NCBI RefSeq assembly: GCF_024166365.1
Contig: NC_064834.1
Span: 54,974,001 to 55,038,000 of the forward strand
From: Elephas maximus indicus
Lineage: Eukaryota; Chordata; Mammalia; Proboscidea; Elephantidae
Length of the DNA: 64,000 nucleotides
Direction of reading: 5' to 3'
The notes beneath the pieces were generated by a model. That model had not been told where the DNA came from. It worked only from the letters and a program-made list of their open reading frames with translations, and did not search any database. Positions 1 to 11,752 of this stretch are shown piece after piece; the first letter of the stretch is position 1, and every line of letters starts with the position of its first letter. A program made the position numbers and the translations under genes.

Positions 1-1733
1 GACAGACTAGCCACAGGCCTTCAGCCCCGCCCAGTGCCTCAGGGATGGAGTGTCTGGGATCATGGTGCCACATGCTGCCCTTTTATAAAGGAGAAAGTGG
101 AGAGGAGATGGGCCCTGCCCAGAGTCGCAGGGCAAGTTGCAGCAGACGGAGCTCTAGAGCCCAGGCTCCTGGTTCTCTGGCTCTCAGACCTCTATGCTGT
201 GGGCCTGGGTGCCTCTGACCTAAAAGCTAGTAGAGAGGGTGTAGTGCGGTGGGGAACTGATGAATCTGGCTGGAAGTGGCCTGCAGTCTACCAATCCTCT
301 AAGGCCTCTGGGCAGCAGGTAGGTGTGGAGGCCTGGGACAGTAAGTCAGGGGGAGGGGGCATAGGAGAAGACAGGGAAGAAAAGAAAGGTGGCTGTGACT
401 TTGGGTCTCAAGTCCCTTCTCTGGCCGTGGTTTCACCACCTGTTCAAGAGTGTCAGTACCTTTTCTAGTCATCTCACTGGGTGAGCCTTGGATGCCTGGG
501 GTGAACTGAGGTCTGACGGTATTTCTTAGTGTGACGGGCAGATTACTGTCCCTCTATGTGCCCAGGTTCCCCTCCCTATAATGACGCTTTATAAGGTTTC
601 TGTCTGAATTTCTTGGCCCTCGATTACCCTCTTGCCCCAGCCTGGGCCCTCTGTCCCTGGGCTTCTCCTACCTCCCGAATCCTGAGTCTGCAGGGTCAGG
701 CCCCTCAGACCCAGATGTTTGTCTGGGGAGAGGTTCTTCTTGCTCAGACCCCCAGAGAGGGCTAGGAGTGATGGGGGAATAAAGAGAGCATCACCATGGC
801 CCTGTGGAAACAGCATGAGCTTTAGAGGCAGAACTTGGGTTCACATCTTGATTTTGACGCTTATTAGCTGGGCTACGAATTAGGTAGGGGCAGAGACCTC
901 AAAACCCAGGACTCTGATTCCCTGCCCTGCTCCTGAGAGCAGTGAGGGTTGTTGCAAGGATGACGTGAAATTATGTATCCAAAATGTATGGATGCTGAGT
1001 GCCCACTAAACAGGGTGGGGAGTGGAACAGGAATCTTACATGGCCCCCGCCAATCTCCAGAGCCAGGATATGGCTGCCCAGGTGTGGCTTGAGCTCTCGG
1101 TTACCCAGGTCAACTTTGAGGCCCTAGCTGGCCCAGCTTCCCTAGCTCTATCCCAGGCCCTACTAGAGAAATAGCAAATGCATGTTTAGATCTTCTTTCT
1201 AGAGGAAATTCCCAGTTAACATCCTTTAAAAACTGCTTCTCATTTCTTTACTTACTCTTGCCTCAGAGAACACACAGCTGGGACGTAGGAAGTTGTGACT
1301 GACCAGTGTTAGATAGTGCAGGCCAGAGACATTCTGGCTAGAAGGCCCCTGGCACTGGGAAAGTTACGGCGGGAGCCTTGCATTGTTTACTATGAGAATT
1401 CCATTCACTGCTCTTTTAGCAACAACACTAGTACTGTCATCCAAGGCTGTATATAAAGGTACATTAAACTTTTGCTTTTACATGGTTCGTGAGGCACTCA
1501 TTTACAAAAGATCATCTTGTTGCCAAGAGTAAGCCACCAAGAGTAAACCACCATTTAGTGAAACATTTAACAACTCAGCATTGAAAGTGAAAGGAGGCGA
1601 CGTGTAAATTAGCTTCCACACAGGCCCTGGGTGTCTTTGCTAGTGGGAGCCATGGAAGGTCCTAGACCGGCTTTTTGGTTAGATCACTCTAGCTACCCTG
1701 TAGAGGATGGATTTTAGAGGGTCCAGATGGGAG
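1..1733. other. Upstream region without recognised gene
   Basis: Ordinary intronic or intergenic mammalian sequence. No exon with flanking splice sites matching a known protein and no young repeat recognised. Probably within the first intron of the long NEURL1 isoform or its 5' flank (inference from the position of exon 1). Confidence 0.4.
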
Positions 1734-1938
1734 GCTCATGGCAACCCTATGTGCGTAGGGTAGAACTGCACTCCATAGGTTTTTCAAGGCTGTAACCTTT
1801 CAAAAGCACATTGTCAGGCATTTTTCCGAGGTGGCCCTGGGTGGGTTCAAATCATCAACATTTCAGTTAGTCAAATGCTTAATTGATTGTGCCACAGAGG
1901 GTTGCCATGAGTCAGAACTGACTTGATTGCAAAGGGTT
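1734..1938 (+). mobile_element. AfroSINE with 5' inversion
   Basis: Flanked by the 9-bp repeat AGATGGGAG at 1725-1733 and 1939-1947. The first part (1734 to about 1896) is a SINE in minus orientation running from its near-3' region to its head. It then switches to a plus-orientation 3' end (GGTTGCCATGAG...) that overlaps the inverted part by about 12 bases. One target-site duplication encloses both halves, so this reads as a single insertion. Confidence 0.7.
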
Positions 1939-2140
1939 AGATGGGAGACAGGGAGATAAGCTGTGCCAGGCGTGTAGTTGTCTAGGGAAAGGATACCAAA
2001 GCCTGTACCACAGTCATGATGAAAGAGAGGAAGGCACCCATTTGACACACATTTAAGAGGTGCGCTTGGCAGTACAGGTGAATGAATGACTGTGGGTGAT
2101 GAGGGAGATGAAGAATCCATGATGGTGTTCAGGTTTTCGG

Positions 2141-2300
2141 GTGCCTGGGAGGATGGTAGAGCAGTGGTTAAGAGCTTGGCTGCTAACCAGAAGGTTGGTA
2201 GTCCAGATCCACCAGCTGCTCCTTGGAAACCCTATAGGGCAGTTTTACTCTGTCCTGTAGGGTTGCTATGAGTCGGAATTGACTCCACGGCAACAGGTTC
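2141..2300 (+). mobile_element. AfroSINE, tRNA-like head type
   Basis: Contains GCAGTGGTTAAGAGCTTGGC, GCTGCTAACCAGAAGGTTGG, GGAAACCCTATAGGGCAG and the 3' end TGAGTCGGAATTGACTCC. Complete or nearly so, moderately diverged. Confidence 0.9.
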
Positions 2301-2669
2301 GCTTTTTGGGGGGGTTGGGAGGATGACGATTCCATCAGGACGCCAGACACAAGAGAAGGATTGGAGGGGAAGATGGTGGGTTGAGTTTTGGTCAGAATGC
2401 CTCAGGGGAGCCCCTGAGATATGGGAACGATGTTTGGCAGCAGCTCTATGTGTTGGCTTGAAGCTCAGGGGAGAGGTCAGAGCTGTGACATGTTGTCAGC
2501 CATGGGTGGCAATTAAACCATGACAGTGAATGAAGGATCCCAGGATGGATAGAATGAAACCGTGACAGAGTGGCTGGAGAGGTACAAGGAGAATCAGGAA
2601 AGGGCAAAGGGCCAGAGAGCCAGGGGAGGCCAAGGGAGAAGAGTTTAGAGGTTGTGATGTGGGGTGGTA

Positions 2670-2860
2670 CAGTGGTTCTCAGACTTTAATGGGCATAGTG
2701 ATTGTCTGGGGAGCTTGTTAAAATGCAGATTCCTGGGACCAACCTCCAAATGATTTGATTTTGTTGAGCTGGGATAGGTTCCTGGGATCTACTTTTTAAA
2801 ACAAGAAACCCAGATGACACTGGTGCAAGGATTCCATGGCCACTGTTTGTGAAACACTTG
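2670..2860. mobile_element. MER5A-like hAT-Charlie non-autonomous DNA transposon
   Basis: Starts CAGTGGTTCTCAGACTTTA and ends with the degenerate inverted counterpart near GTTTGTGAAACACTTG. The interior has GAGCTTGTTAAAATGCAGAT. Family named from memory; old and diverged. Confidence 0.7.
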
Positions 2861-2861
2861 C

Positions 2862-3078
2862 CCTGGAGGCAGGCAGATCTGGGTTCAAGTCTTGACTCTT
2901 GGGTCTTGACCTTTATCCTTGGGCAAGTTTCTTGGTCTTCCAGACCTCAGTGTCCTCATCAGCAAATAGGTGTACTAGTTCTCACCTGACAGAATGGTTG
3001 TGTGGATTAAATGAGGTCATTGCAGCTATAGGACATGTGGCTCAGGACCTGATACATAGTAAGAGCTCAGTAAACAGT
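2862..3078 (+). repeat. MIR
   Basis: Typical MIR core: CTGGGTTCAAGTC, then CTTGGGCAAGTTTCTTGG, CCTCAGTGTCCTCATC and GATTAAATGAGGTCATTG, with a final AGTAAGAGCTCAGTAAA. Confidence 0.75.
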
Positions 3079-3777
3079 AAGTGTTGATGGTTTATCCCTA
3101 GAAGTTTGAAGAAGGTGAGCAATGGGACAGGGCAGGTTGCGGACCACACAGACAGGTAAACCCAAGAAGTTGGTTGCCTCAGTGAATTCTCCCTTTCCAG
3201 GGTCTGGCCTTGGCTAAGCTGGCCCCAGATTTCGACCTCTGTGTCTCCTATAAGTTGATAGGACTAGGGGCTTCTGGGTCCCTCTAGTCAAGCCCACAAA
3301 AACTCGTGAATCAAATTGGAAGTCAATTTACTACTTCCCAAGGAGAAATTTACTGTCAAATGGACTGAACAGTGTGTTGACTGCCTGGCACCTTCTCCAC
3401 CTGCAGGAAGCTCCTCGAATCCTCGATGAAACTGGCATCAAGCCAGGGGAGTTGGGGACACAGTCTGAGAGTTCCATGTCCTTGGGCTCTGAGCCCTGCC
3501 CAGGCCACTTCACAAAAACGGAAATGCCTGCCAGGTGGACCTGTTGTTTGGGCCAGCCTGGCAGGGCACCATTCCCCTGACTGTGTTCCTGTAGGTCCCA
3601 CCATGTTTTGCCTCAGTGATAACCTCCTTTTCATTGATTCCTTGGCTTCCAATGAACATGTCTTTTCTTTAGATTTGTTAATACTTTCATTCAAGCCTTG
3701 TGTAAGTCTCACCAGATCTGGGGACTGTTTGCTTGCTCTGATCCAGACCATCCATTTCATAGGCTGATTCCCTTGGG
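3079..3777. other. No recognised feature
   Basis: Unique-looking sequence. Several short frames are open on both strands in 3356-3853 but overlap one another and match no family. Confidence 0.4.
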
Positions 3778-3895
3778 GAAATTTTATTGTTGTAAAAACA
3801 TGTATAACACATTTGCCAATTTGACATTTTTCAGGTGTACAATTGGGTAACATCAGTTACATTAATCATGTATGCAACCATCAAAGTTTTTCATA
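3778..3895 (-). mobile_element. L1 3'-end fragment
   Basis: TTTTATTGTTGTAAAAACATG followed by GTGTACAATTGGGTAACATC; similar in layout to the 31570-31730 and 35190-35345 fragments, which I read as afrotherian L1 3' ends in antisense. Confidence 0.5.
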
Positions 3896-4009
3896 TTAAT
3901 GAGATATCATGATGAAAAATGTCTACCGTATTAACAGAAAAAAGAAAATTGCAAAATAGTGTATATAGTATGATCCCGTTTGTATTTAGAGTGTTATAGT
4001 TCTCCTTTC

Positions 4010-4072
4010 CCCCCTCTCCCTTTCTCCCTCCCTCCCTTCCTTTTTCCTTTCTTCTTCCTCTTCTTTCTTTCA
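4010..4072. repeat. Polypyrimidine tract
   Basis: About 60 bases of almost pure C/T (CTCCCTTTCTCCCTCCCTCC and similar). Low-complexity. Confidence 0.8.
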
Positions 4073-4300
4073 ACAAATATTTACTCAGTGTTTACTATGT
4101 GCCACGTAACGTTCTAAGCACCAGGATACAGCAGTGAACAAAATCCCTGTCTCCTGAGTTACGTTCTTACGAGGGGAGATAGACTAAAAAAATAGGTGAC
4201 ATGTGGGATGTCAAGGTGGTGATAAGTGCTATGGAGAGAAATAAATCATGGATTGAGGGAGCCAGGATGTTTACATTTTTAAATAGGTTGGAAGGCTGGA
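4073..4300 (+). repeat. Ancient LINE2-like fragment
   Basis: Begins CAACAAATATTTACTCAGTG and continues with ACTATGTGCCACGTAACGTTC and GATACAGCAGTGAACAAAA. A common old mammalian repeat layout; family assignment tentative. Confidence 0.45.
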
Positions 4301-5146
4301 TGGCATTTGAAAATGACCGGAAGGTGAGGAAATGAGTCATGCAGATAGCTAGGGGAACAGCTATCTAGTCCTTGCCTCGCTAAATTGATATCTATCTTTT
4401 TGTGCATCTATTTGTGGCCCATTCATATTTACATTGTTTGTACAAACACAGACTAAGGCTGAGTGGAAGCCCACCCAACAGTTACCAGTGGCTGCCTCTG
4501 GGGACTAGGCTGGGAGGCGGGTGGGGTGGGAGAATGGAATGCTTTTATGTTTATTCCATACAAATTGGTACTGTTTTGTTTGTTTTTAAAATAATAAGTA
4601 CATATTGATTTTATAGTTCAAAAAAAAAAAAGAGAATATTCATAGTTCTGCTCCCTCGCCAAGAGAGAGTGGTCTACAGAGTCAAATCGCTATTTTGATG
4701 AGCTTTATTGAGGGATAAATGAGATATTTGATATAAAACGGCCAGTAGTTGTGCCTGGTGCTTAATAAAGGTTAGACTGCTCTTCCTTCTCTTACTCTTT
4801 CCCTCAGTGCCCAGGGCAGGGCTAGGTATCCAAAAGTGCATAATAATGAGGGATGGAAGTCAAACAAATCCTGGACTCACCTACCTAAGTAGGAGCCCCT
4901 GGTGTTGGTGCCACAGCTTCACCTCACACGCCTCTGGGGACTGGCTGGGCCTGGTTCATCCACAGAAAGTAGGAACACCTTAAGGATTTATCCAGAAGAC
5001 CCCAAATCCTTCTTGAGCCTGTGCGTGGTTTTGGCCCCCTGCCCTCAACATCACCTCCTCATCACTTTTGTCACCATTTTCAGCTCTTCTACTACCACCC
5101 GTAACAGCTGCTTTAAAAACATAGTTTACTGCTTAAATTATTATTA

Positions 5147-5784
5147 AAAAAAAAATTTTTTTTTTATTATAAAAGTAACGTATGCTTTTTGACGTAGAAT
5201 TGGAAAATCCAGGAAAGCGTAAAGGAAAAAGGAAAAACTCACTCAGAAATTACCAGGGTCAACATTTTTTTTTTTTCTTCAGTGTCAACATTTTGGTGTA
5301 TTTTTTCCGGGTCTTTATTTTTACATGGAAGTCCTCTTTACCCCACGCTTGGTTAAGTGAAGGAGTTAATTTGAGGAATCATATAAAATGATGCATTCAT
5401 TGTTTAAATATTTTAACCAAACCATACAGATTTTATTTATTAGTAAGTCTCTTGATATAGAGCCAAGATCTGCTGATGGCAGTTCCCGTGAGTCTTTCAC
5501 TCTTGCATAAACCCTCATAAGGGACACTCTCCAGTTTTCAGTTTTGATTTCTCTAACGATGCTTATGAATGAAAATCCATCCAGATTTTTTTTTCCTGAG
5601 TCTTTTACAGTTGTCTTGCCTACATATAATTTGACAGCATTTTTTTTTTTTTTTTTTTTTAGGGATCAGCCTTTAGTGGATTTTTTCAAAGCATTCAACT
5701 TAGTTTTTGTAGAAACAACAAATTTCTTGCCCCACCCCTTCCTCTCACACTCAGTTAATAGGTTTTTTTTTTTTTTTTAAAAAA
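5147..5784. repeat. AT-rich stretch with several homopolymer runs
   Basis: Poly(A)/poly(T) near 5147-5167, T runs near 5264-5276, 5640-5660 (about 22 T) and 5762-5778. Probably remnants of old retroposon tails. No gene. Confidence 0.5.
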
Positions 5785-6706
5785 AGCATTCTTGAGATAA
5801 AATTGACATACACTAAGCTGCATATTTTTAAAATGCACAGTTTGAGGAGTTTTGACATATGCATATAGCTGTGAAACCATCACCACAATTAAGTTAGAAA
5901 CATATTCATTACCCCTAAAAGTTTCCTTACGCCCTTAGTTATCTTTCTTGCCCACTCCTCCCCTCCCCCACACCCAAGCAACCACTGATCTGCTTTCTGT
6001 CACTATAGGTTCGTTGGCGTTTTCCAGAGTTTTATATAAATGGAATCATACTCTTTTTTTTGGTCCAGCTTCTTTACTCTGTATAATTATTTTGAGATTC
6101 ATTCACATTGTAGCGTGTATCAATATTCACCCGTTTTCATTGCTGAATAGTATTCCACTGCATGGATGTGCCACAATTTGTTTATCCATTCACCTGTGGA
6201 TGAACATATGAGTTGTTTCCAATTACAAATGAAGTTGCTAAGAACGTTTGTAATCAAGTCCGTGTATGGACATGCATTTCCTTTTCTCTGGGATAAGTAT
6301 GTAGAAGTAGAATGGCTGAATCGTATGGTAGATGTACGTTTAACTTTTTTAAAGCAGTTGCCAACTGTTTTCCAAGATGGGTGTAGCATTTTACATTTTC
6401 ATCAGCAGTATATGGGAGTTCTAGTTTCTTCACATCCTTGTCAACTTGGCATAGTCAATCATTTTAATTTTAGTCATTCATTCTAATAGGCGTCTAGTGG
6501 TATCTCATCGTGGTTTTAATATGCATTTCCCTGACTAATGATGTTGAACATTTTTTTATGTGCTTGTTTTCTCTCTATGTATCTATTTTGGTGAAGTGTC
6601 TATTCAAATTTTTGTCCATTTTAAGAAATTGAGTTGTTTTCTTATTGTTGAGTTTTTAGAGTTCTTTATATATTTTGTATCCTTTACTAGATATGTGCTT
6701 TGCAAG
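5785..6706 (-). mobile_element. Old L1 (L1M-type) ORF2 end and 3'UTR
   Basis: Antisense L1: GCATTCTTGAGATAAAATTG at the 3'UTR side, then GTTTATCCATTCACCTGTGG and GGTATCTCATCGTGGTTTTA. Minus-strand translation contains EWINKLWHIHAVEYYSAMK, the conserved C-terminal L1 ORF2 motif. Many indels; not functional. Confidence 0.85.
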
Positions 6707-7025
6707 TCCACAGGTGGGTGGATTTCAGGGTTGATTGAATCAGGGCTCTAAGATGAGGTCAAAGGATACGGTAATTTCCATGTCTCTGCTCTGCCATTCT
6801 TGGGATGGCTTTCTCCTGGTAGCAAGAAGACCAGAGCAATTAACCGGACACAACATCTAGAGGAAGAAGAAAGACCTCTCTTGTGTTTTCTTCTTGAGGA
6901 GCAAGGAAACCTTTCTCAGAAGTGGCCCAGACTTCCCTTTGTGCCTCATTGGCTAGCAGTAGGTCACATGGCATCCTTGACCCACTCACTGGCAAGGGGA
7001 ACAGAAGCAATGTGATTGGCTTATA

Positions 7026-7205
7026 CCAGAGGCTCTCAGCCCTGGCCGTACATATTAGAACTACCTGGAGAGCTTTTAAAAACACCTACGCCCAGGCCGC
7101 AGCCGCAGAGCTTCTCAGTTCATTGGTCTGGAGTGGGGACTGGGCATCTGTGGTTTCATAGCCTCCTTAGTTGATCCTAAGGTGCAGCCAGGGTTGCGAT
7201 CCACT
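7026..7205. mobile_element. MER5-type hAT-Charlie element
   Basis: CCAGAGGCTCTCAGCCCTGG at one end and GTGCAGCCAGGGTTGCGATC at the other form degenerate terminal inverted repeats, with TTAGAACTACCTGGAGAGC inside. Directly abuts the tRNA-Gly SINE. Confidence 0.65.
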
Positions 7206-7225
7206 ATCATCTGGGGTATGAAGCC

Positions 7226-7554
7226 GCATTGGTGGCTCAGTGTAGAATTCTCCCTTTCCATGGGGGAGACCTGGGTTCGATTCCTAGCCAATACACTTCC
7301 TGCTTAGCCACCATCCCTCTGTCAGTGGCAGCTTCTGTGTAGCTGTACAGGCTTCAGCAGAACTTCCAGATTAAGCAGATTAGGAAGAAAGGCCTGGTGA
7401 TCTGCTTCTGAAAATCAGCCAGTGAAAACCGTATGGTCTGCAACGGTCAGATCCCAGCCGATCACAGGGATGGCACAAGGCCTGGCAGCATTTTGTTTCG
7501 TGGTGCATGGGATCACCCTGAGTCAGGACGAACTCAACAGCAGCGAATAGCAAC
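7226..7554 (+). mobile_element. SINE with tRNA-Gly-like head and RTE-like tail
   Basis: The head GCATTGGTGGCTCAGTGTAG plus GGGTTCGATTCCTAGCCAAT copies tRNA-Gly, with degenerate A and B boxes. The body has GGAAGAAAGGCCTGGTGATC and CAAAATCAGCCAGTGAAAAC-like modules. The 3' end is a diverged ACCCTGAGTCAGGACGAACT. Not a tRNA gene: the anticodon arm is degraded and a long body follows. Confidence 0.85.
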
Positions 7555-7599
7555 CTCAGCTGGGGTAGAATAGATGTTGGGGAGTCAGTCACCGTGTCC

Positions 7600-7757
7600 A
7601 CTACAATCACTTACTAGTTTTGTGTGGGTCAGGCAAATTACTTAACCTCTCTGAGCCTTAGTTTCCTCATCCGTAAAATGGGAGTTGGCAATAGCGACCT
7701 TCTGCGGTTACCGGGAAATGAAACGAGGTTGTGGGTGCTCCGGCTTTGCAAACGGTA
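7600..7757 (+). repeat. MIR
   Basis: CAAATTACTTAACCTCTCTG, GCCTTAGTTTCCTCATCCG and TAAAATGGGAGTTGGCAATA are typical of the MIR right half. Confidence 0.65.
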
Positions 7758-7899
7758 ATCACTGACGCCCGAGGGATAGCTGCTTCTCCTCGGCATTCAC
7801 AGGGGAGGGAACACTTGGCTTCTTCACGGCCAGGAGCACCCGGGGTAGAGATTGCGTCTGAACACAGCTTCCTGTCGTTAAAACAGAACAAAAGCGAAT

Positions 7900-8060
7900 G
7901 AAAACGACAGACTGGGAAGCCACAGGGAACTGCAGTGGGCTTTTTTTCTTCTTGGAAGGCGTGGGTTTGAATGTGCTGCTATAAATGGTTTATGCAAATG
8001 AGTCGGAGGGGCTCTCCTTCCTGCCGCTTAAATCCGGGAGAGAGGCTGGGAGGGAGCCAG
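7900..8060. promoter_or_regulatory. Candidate regulatory element with POU octamer
   Basis: Non-repetitive block with a perfect octamer ATGCAAAT at 7992-7999, an A/T-rich GCTATAAATGG just before it and a CTTAAATCC downstream. Candidate enhancer only; conservation cannot be tested here. Confidence 0.25.
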
Positions 8061-9499
8061 GCACATCCGTTTCCAGCATCTCCTTCTTGTGGTCCCGCAG
8101 TGGGCGCCTGGGGGCTGGTGGATGCTCTCCTGCTGCTTCCAGGGAAGATGGTCAGATAAGGCTCTGCCCTCCGGTTCCTGGGTGTTCAGGTACACACCTG
8201 GCCGCTTGGCTTCTTGGCTGTTTCCTCCTGAGCACCAGCTGGTGCTGCTGAGAGTGCAGAGGCAACAGGGGGGCCTGTCCCTGGGGCTGTGAGGTCATGG
8301 GCTGGGCAGGCTGTCATCTGCAGGTCCCACTCGGTCCACAGTGACATGGGGCATTGAGGCTGGGGCGGGGGGTGACTTTAGGCCTGAAGCCTAGAGAAGG
8401 AGCAGATGAAGGCAAAATAAGGACCATGGCCCATCAGCCCCAGCCTCCCTCCCTCTGCCTCCTTCCCTCATAAAATATACTTCGAGGATTAATGAGTGCC
8501 CACCGTATCAGGTTCAGGGGATCCAGAGACAGAAGGACACCTGTCTAGCCTCAGGTTGTTCCCAGTATGGGAAGGGGACCCTTGCCATCCAGCAAGGTCA
8601 TTGCAGTGCTAGGGGCTGCACAAAGGGCTGGACAGACCTGGGAAAAGGAAGGTCTCATCTGCCCTGGGGCAGTGGGATGGCCTCAAAGGAAAGAGCCCCG
8701 TGAGCTGCAGGATGAAGTTAAGGTAGGAGTTTGCAGTATGAGTGGCCAGTGGGGAAAAGGGCATTTCAGGAGGAGGAGCAGTATTCAAAGAGCCGTGGAT
8801 ATTTGAGAGCATGCCATGTGGAGGTGTACATGAAGGACAGGTAGACAGCGTACGGAAGTCACTGGAGGTGAGGCCAGACACATGGGCTCACATGGCCCAA
8901 GTGTCTCACTTTCCATGACTTTCTCCCACACAGGTGAGGCCAGTTCACTGGGGGCCTTGAATGCCCCACAAAGGAGGGTCAAGTTCATCCTGCAGGTGCT
9001 TGGGAGCCACTGTGGGCTCTGAGCTGGGCAGTGACCCAGCCAGATTAGTCAGGCAGAAAGGTCACCCTGGCAGTCCCAAGCAAAGAGATAGGAGGTCAGA
9101 GACTGTTGGAATAATTGTCCAGACTGGAGAGGTGCTGGTGGCCTAAACTGTGGTAGTAGCTAAGGAACAAAAGGAGGGAATGGATTTGAGGACATGTGAC
9201 TGCTTGGCTGGAGGAGTCCAGGCTACACCCAGACTTCTGGCCTGGACAGTAGAACTCAAAGGGTAGACCAAGTTGAGGGTCCTTGGGGATGTACCCATGT
9301 AGAGTGGGGTCAGAAAGAGGACTGAGACGTAGTGATACCCCGCTAAGAGTCTGCTGGACCATCCTTGGTCTTCCACCAGACCTGGGTGGAGCTGTGGAGA
9401 GGAATGATGGAGGGGCTGCTGCTTCAGGCAGTGCAAAATTCCTGAATATCTCTCCCCAAGTGACCACCCTCCCACATCCCTGATTCAATGTACCCTGCT
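8061..9499. other. No recognised feature
   Basis: Ordinary unique sequence. Overlapping short frames on both strands (8567-9488) show no protein similarity or splice context. Confidence 0.4.
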
Positions 9500-9504
9500 T
9501 CAGA

Positions 9505-9690
9505 GCTATAAATCATTGAATCCAACGTGCCCATTTTACAGGTGTGCAAACTGTGGCCCAGAGAGGGGATTGATTTACCTAAGGGTACTCAGCAAATTAT
9601 GGCTGTTTTGTAACTTTTAAGACCCAGGTCTTTATTCTGAGAGCCACACGGCAGAGGGGCAAGGCTTGTCCCTGATGTCAGGTAGATGTG
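9505..9690 (+). repeat. MIR/L2-type remnant
   Basis: CCCATTTTACAGGTGTGCAA, GGCCCAGAGAGGGGATTGAT and AAGACCCAGGTCTTTATTCT: the old LINE2/MIR order, diverged. Confidence 0.55.
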
Positions 9691-9821
9691 CTTAGCAGCT
9701 TATTAGCTGTATGGCCTGGACAAAGTATTCAACTCAGTTTCCCCAACTAAGGTACCGAGATCCCAGTGCTGTCCTCTTTCTGGGGGCCCAGAGCAGGTGT
9801 TTCAAGGTCCTAGTGGTAGAT

Positions 9822-9978
9822 GGGAAACACTGGAGGCGTAGTAGTTAAGTGCTATGGCTGCTAACCAAAAAAGGTCCACAGTTCGAATCACCAGGCGCTT
9901 CTTGGAAACTCTACGGGGCAGTTGTACTCTGTTCTATAGGGTCGCTATGAGTTGGAATCGACTCGACTGCAGTGGGTA
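9822..9978 (+). mobile_element. AfroSINE
   Basis: GTAGTAGTTAAGTGCTATGG, GGCTGCTAACCAAAAAAGGT, CTCTACGGGGCAGTTGTACT and GGGTCGCTATGAGTTGGAAT are all present; full-length, moderately young. Confidence 0.9.
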
Positions 9979-10549
9979 GTGGTAGATGGGAGTTTTCTTG
10001 ATTTGGGCACTAACCTGCATAATCTTTGCAGGAAGCAGAAATGCTGGGGCCCCCATTGCTGGCCAGGTCAGAGACCACAGATGAGGAGATTTTCTAGGCC
10101 CAGTGGCACTGAAGGTCTCTGAGGGGCCAGAAATCCCCAGACAACTGGTGGAGCAGCTTTGGGCAGGGGCCTCTCTCTTGGGCTGGGTATTCTGAGACCT
10201 CAGGTGCTGCCTACCCTCAGATAGCTCCTGGGGCTCATGGCTCAGCCTCTCTCCCTGATGAATGCCTTCCCAGAGCCCAGTCCCACTCCTGCAGCCTGAT
10301 CTAGCCTGAGCCCTGTGTGTCCCCAGGGTGGTCCTCATGGAGGCTGCGCCCATTCTCCTGGCTGGCAGTAGTGGCGTGCATCCTCTTCCCACTCTCCTTG
10401 GGCTGCACCATGCAGTGGTAAGACTCCAGGCTCTGGTGCCTCTGAGGTCAAATCCTACTTCTACCATTTCTCAGCTCTGTCCTTAGTTTCTACATCTGTG
10501 AGGCAGAGTAATGATAAGGCCTGTTGTATTGTGTTCAGGACTGATGACC

Positions 10550-10745
10550 TCATCAATAGCACTATCACGTACATAGCACTATTCTAGCAACTACATGTTT
10601 CAACTCATTTCACTCTCCCAATAGCCCTATTATTATCAACTCCATTTTACAGATGCGAAAATAAACATTATTTTTAGGTGGCAGAGCTGGGATTTTAACC
10701 CAGGTATTCTGACTCCAGAGTCTGCTCTTAGCCACCATCTGTACT
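10550..10745 (+). repeat. LINE2 3'-end fragment
   Basis: CTCAATAGC-type start, then CATTTTACAGATGCGAAAAT, GGCAGAGCTGGGATTTTAAC and CAGAGTCTGCTCTTAGCCAC in the L2 order. Confidence 0.6.
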
Positions 10746-11540
10746 GTGAAGCGTCTAGTGTAGACAACACTCTCTAGTAGTGGCAATGAGTAGTAGTTGG
10801 TGTCGTCAGATCATTGGGGTCTGGCTGCCCTACTGGTAGTGCCCAGGGCCTGGGCCCCTGAAGGGTCCTGCACCATCACTTCCTTATACCTGCTGATGGC
10901 CAGTGTTGGAGTGTGGGGCCCCAGCAGTGGGTGGGAGGCAGGCCAGGGCAGGGGAGTAGAAGTGGAGGCCTGAGTCAGCTGGTCCTGGGCTTGGCATCTC
11001 TCTCTGTAAGCTGGGCCTGGGAGGGGCAGGAAGCCTGAGAGAGCCGGAGAAAGCAGGACTCCTCAGAGGCAGGATGGTGGGCTGAAGGATGCCCAGGGGC
11101 TTCCCAGCCGAGAGCTAGCTTCTGCTGGCTGGTGGGTAGGCACAGGGAGCTGTGCGTGTGGGAGAGAGACAGAGAGATGGGGGAGGGGTATCTCTGTGCG
11201 CAGAGGAAGGATTTAACCTCCTGCCATCAGCTGCCAGCTTTTCTCATAATCCGTGTAGGTCCAACCGGGATCAGTAGAGTGTATTTACGCATTTCTGATG
11301 GACCAGGCTCATGTCTTGCTCCAGTGGGTGTGTCCTGTCTCCTGCGTCAAGCCTGGGTCTCCTCATCTCTCAGCTTCTCCTCCCCCACCCCCACCATAAA
11401 TATCTCGTTGTCTGCTCTTCCTTACCTTCCCTAGCAAGGTTATAATTTAGGGGAAAAAAATCTCAGTAATTCAGACCCTAGTAATTTCTCACTTGTGATC
11501 ATTAGTGTAAGGGATAGCTTTAGGTTTAGAATCCATCCTG

Positions 11541-11752
11541 TTGTTCTTGTTATTATTGGGTGCTGACAAATAGATTCCAACTCATACTGACCCCATACGA
11601 CAGAGCAGAACTGCCCCATAGGGTTTTCTAGGCTTCAATCTTTACAAGGGCAGATCACCAGGTCTTTCTCCAGCAGAGCTGCTAGGTGGGTTCAAACCGC
11701 CCACTTTTCGATTAGCAGCTGAGTGCTTAATTGTCGTGTCACCAGGACTCCT
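11541..11752 (-). mobile_element. AfroSINE, long-body subtype
   Basis: Reverse orientation: tail near TATTATTGGGTGCTGAC, body GCCCCATAGGGTTTTCTAGG, an extra module with AGATCACCAGGTCTTTCTCC, then the head in reverse (CTGAGTGCTTAATTGTCGTG and ACCAGGACTCC). Confidence 0.85.

Noticed and set aside
6120-6389. 89-codon minus-strand ORF
   Set aside because: C-terminal remnant of L1 ORF2 in an old L1M copy.
7226-7300. Possible tRNA-Gly gene
   Set aside because: The anticodon arm is degraded and the sequence continues into a SINE body; same for 30045-30120.
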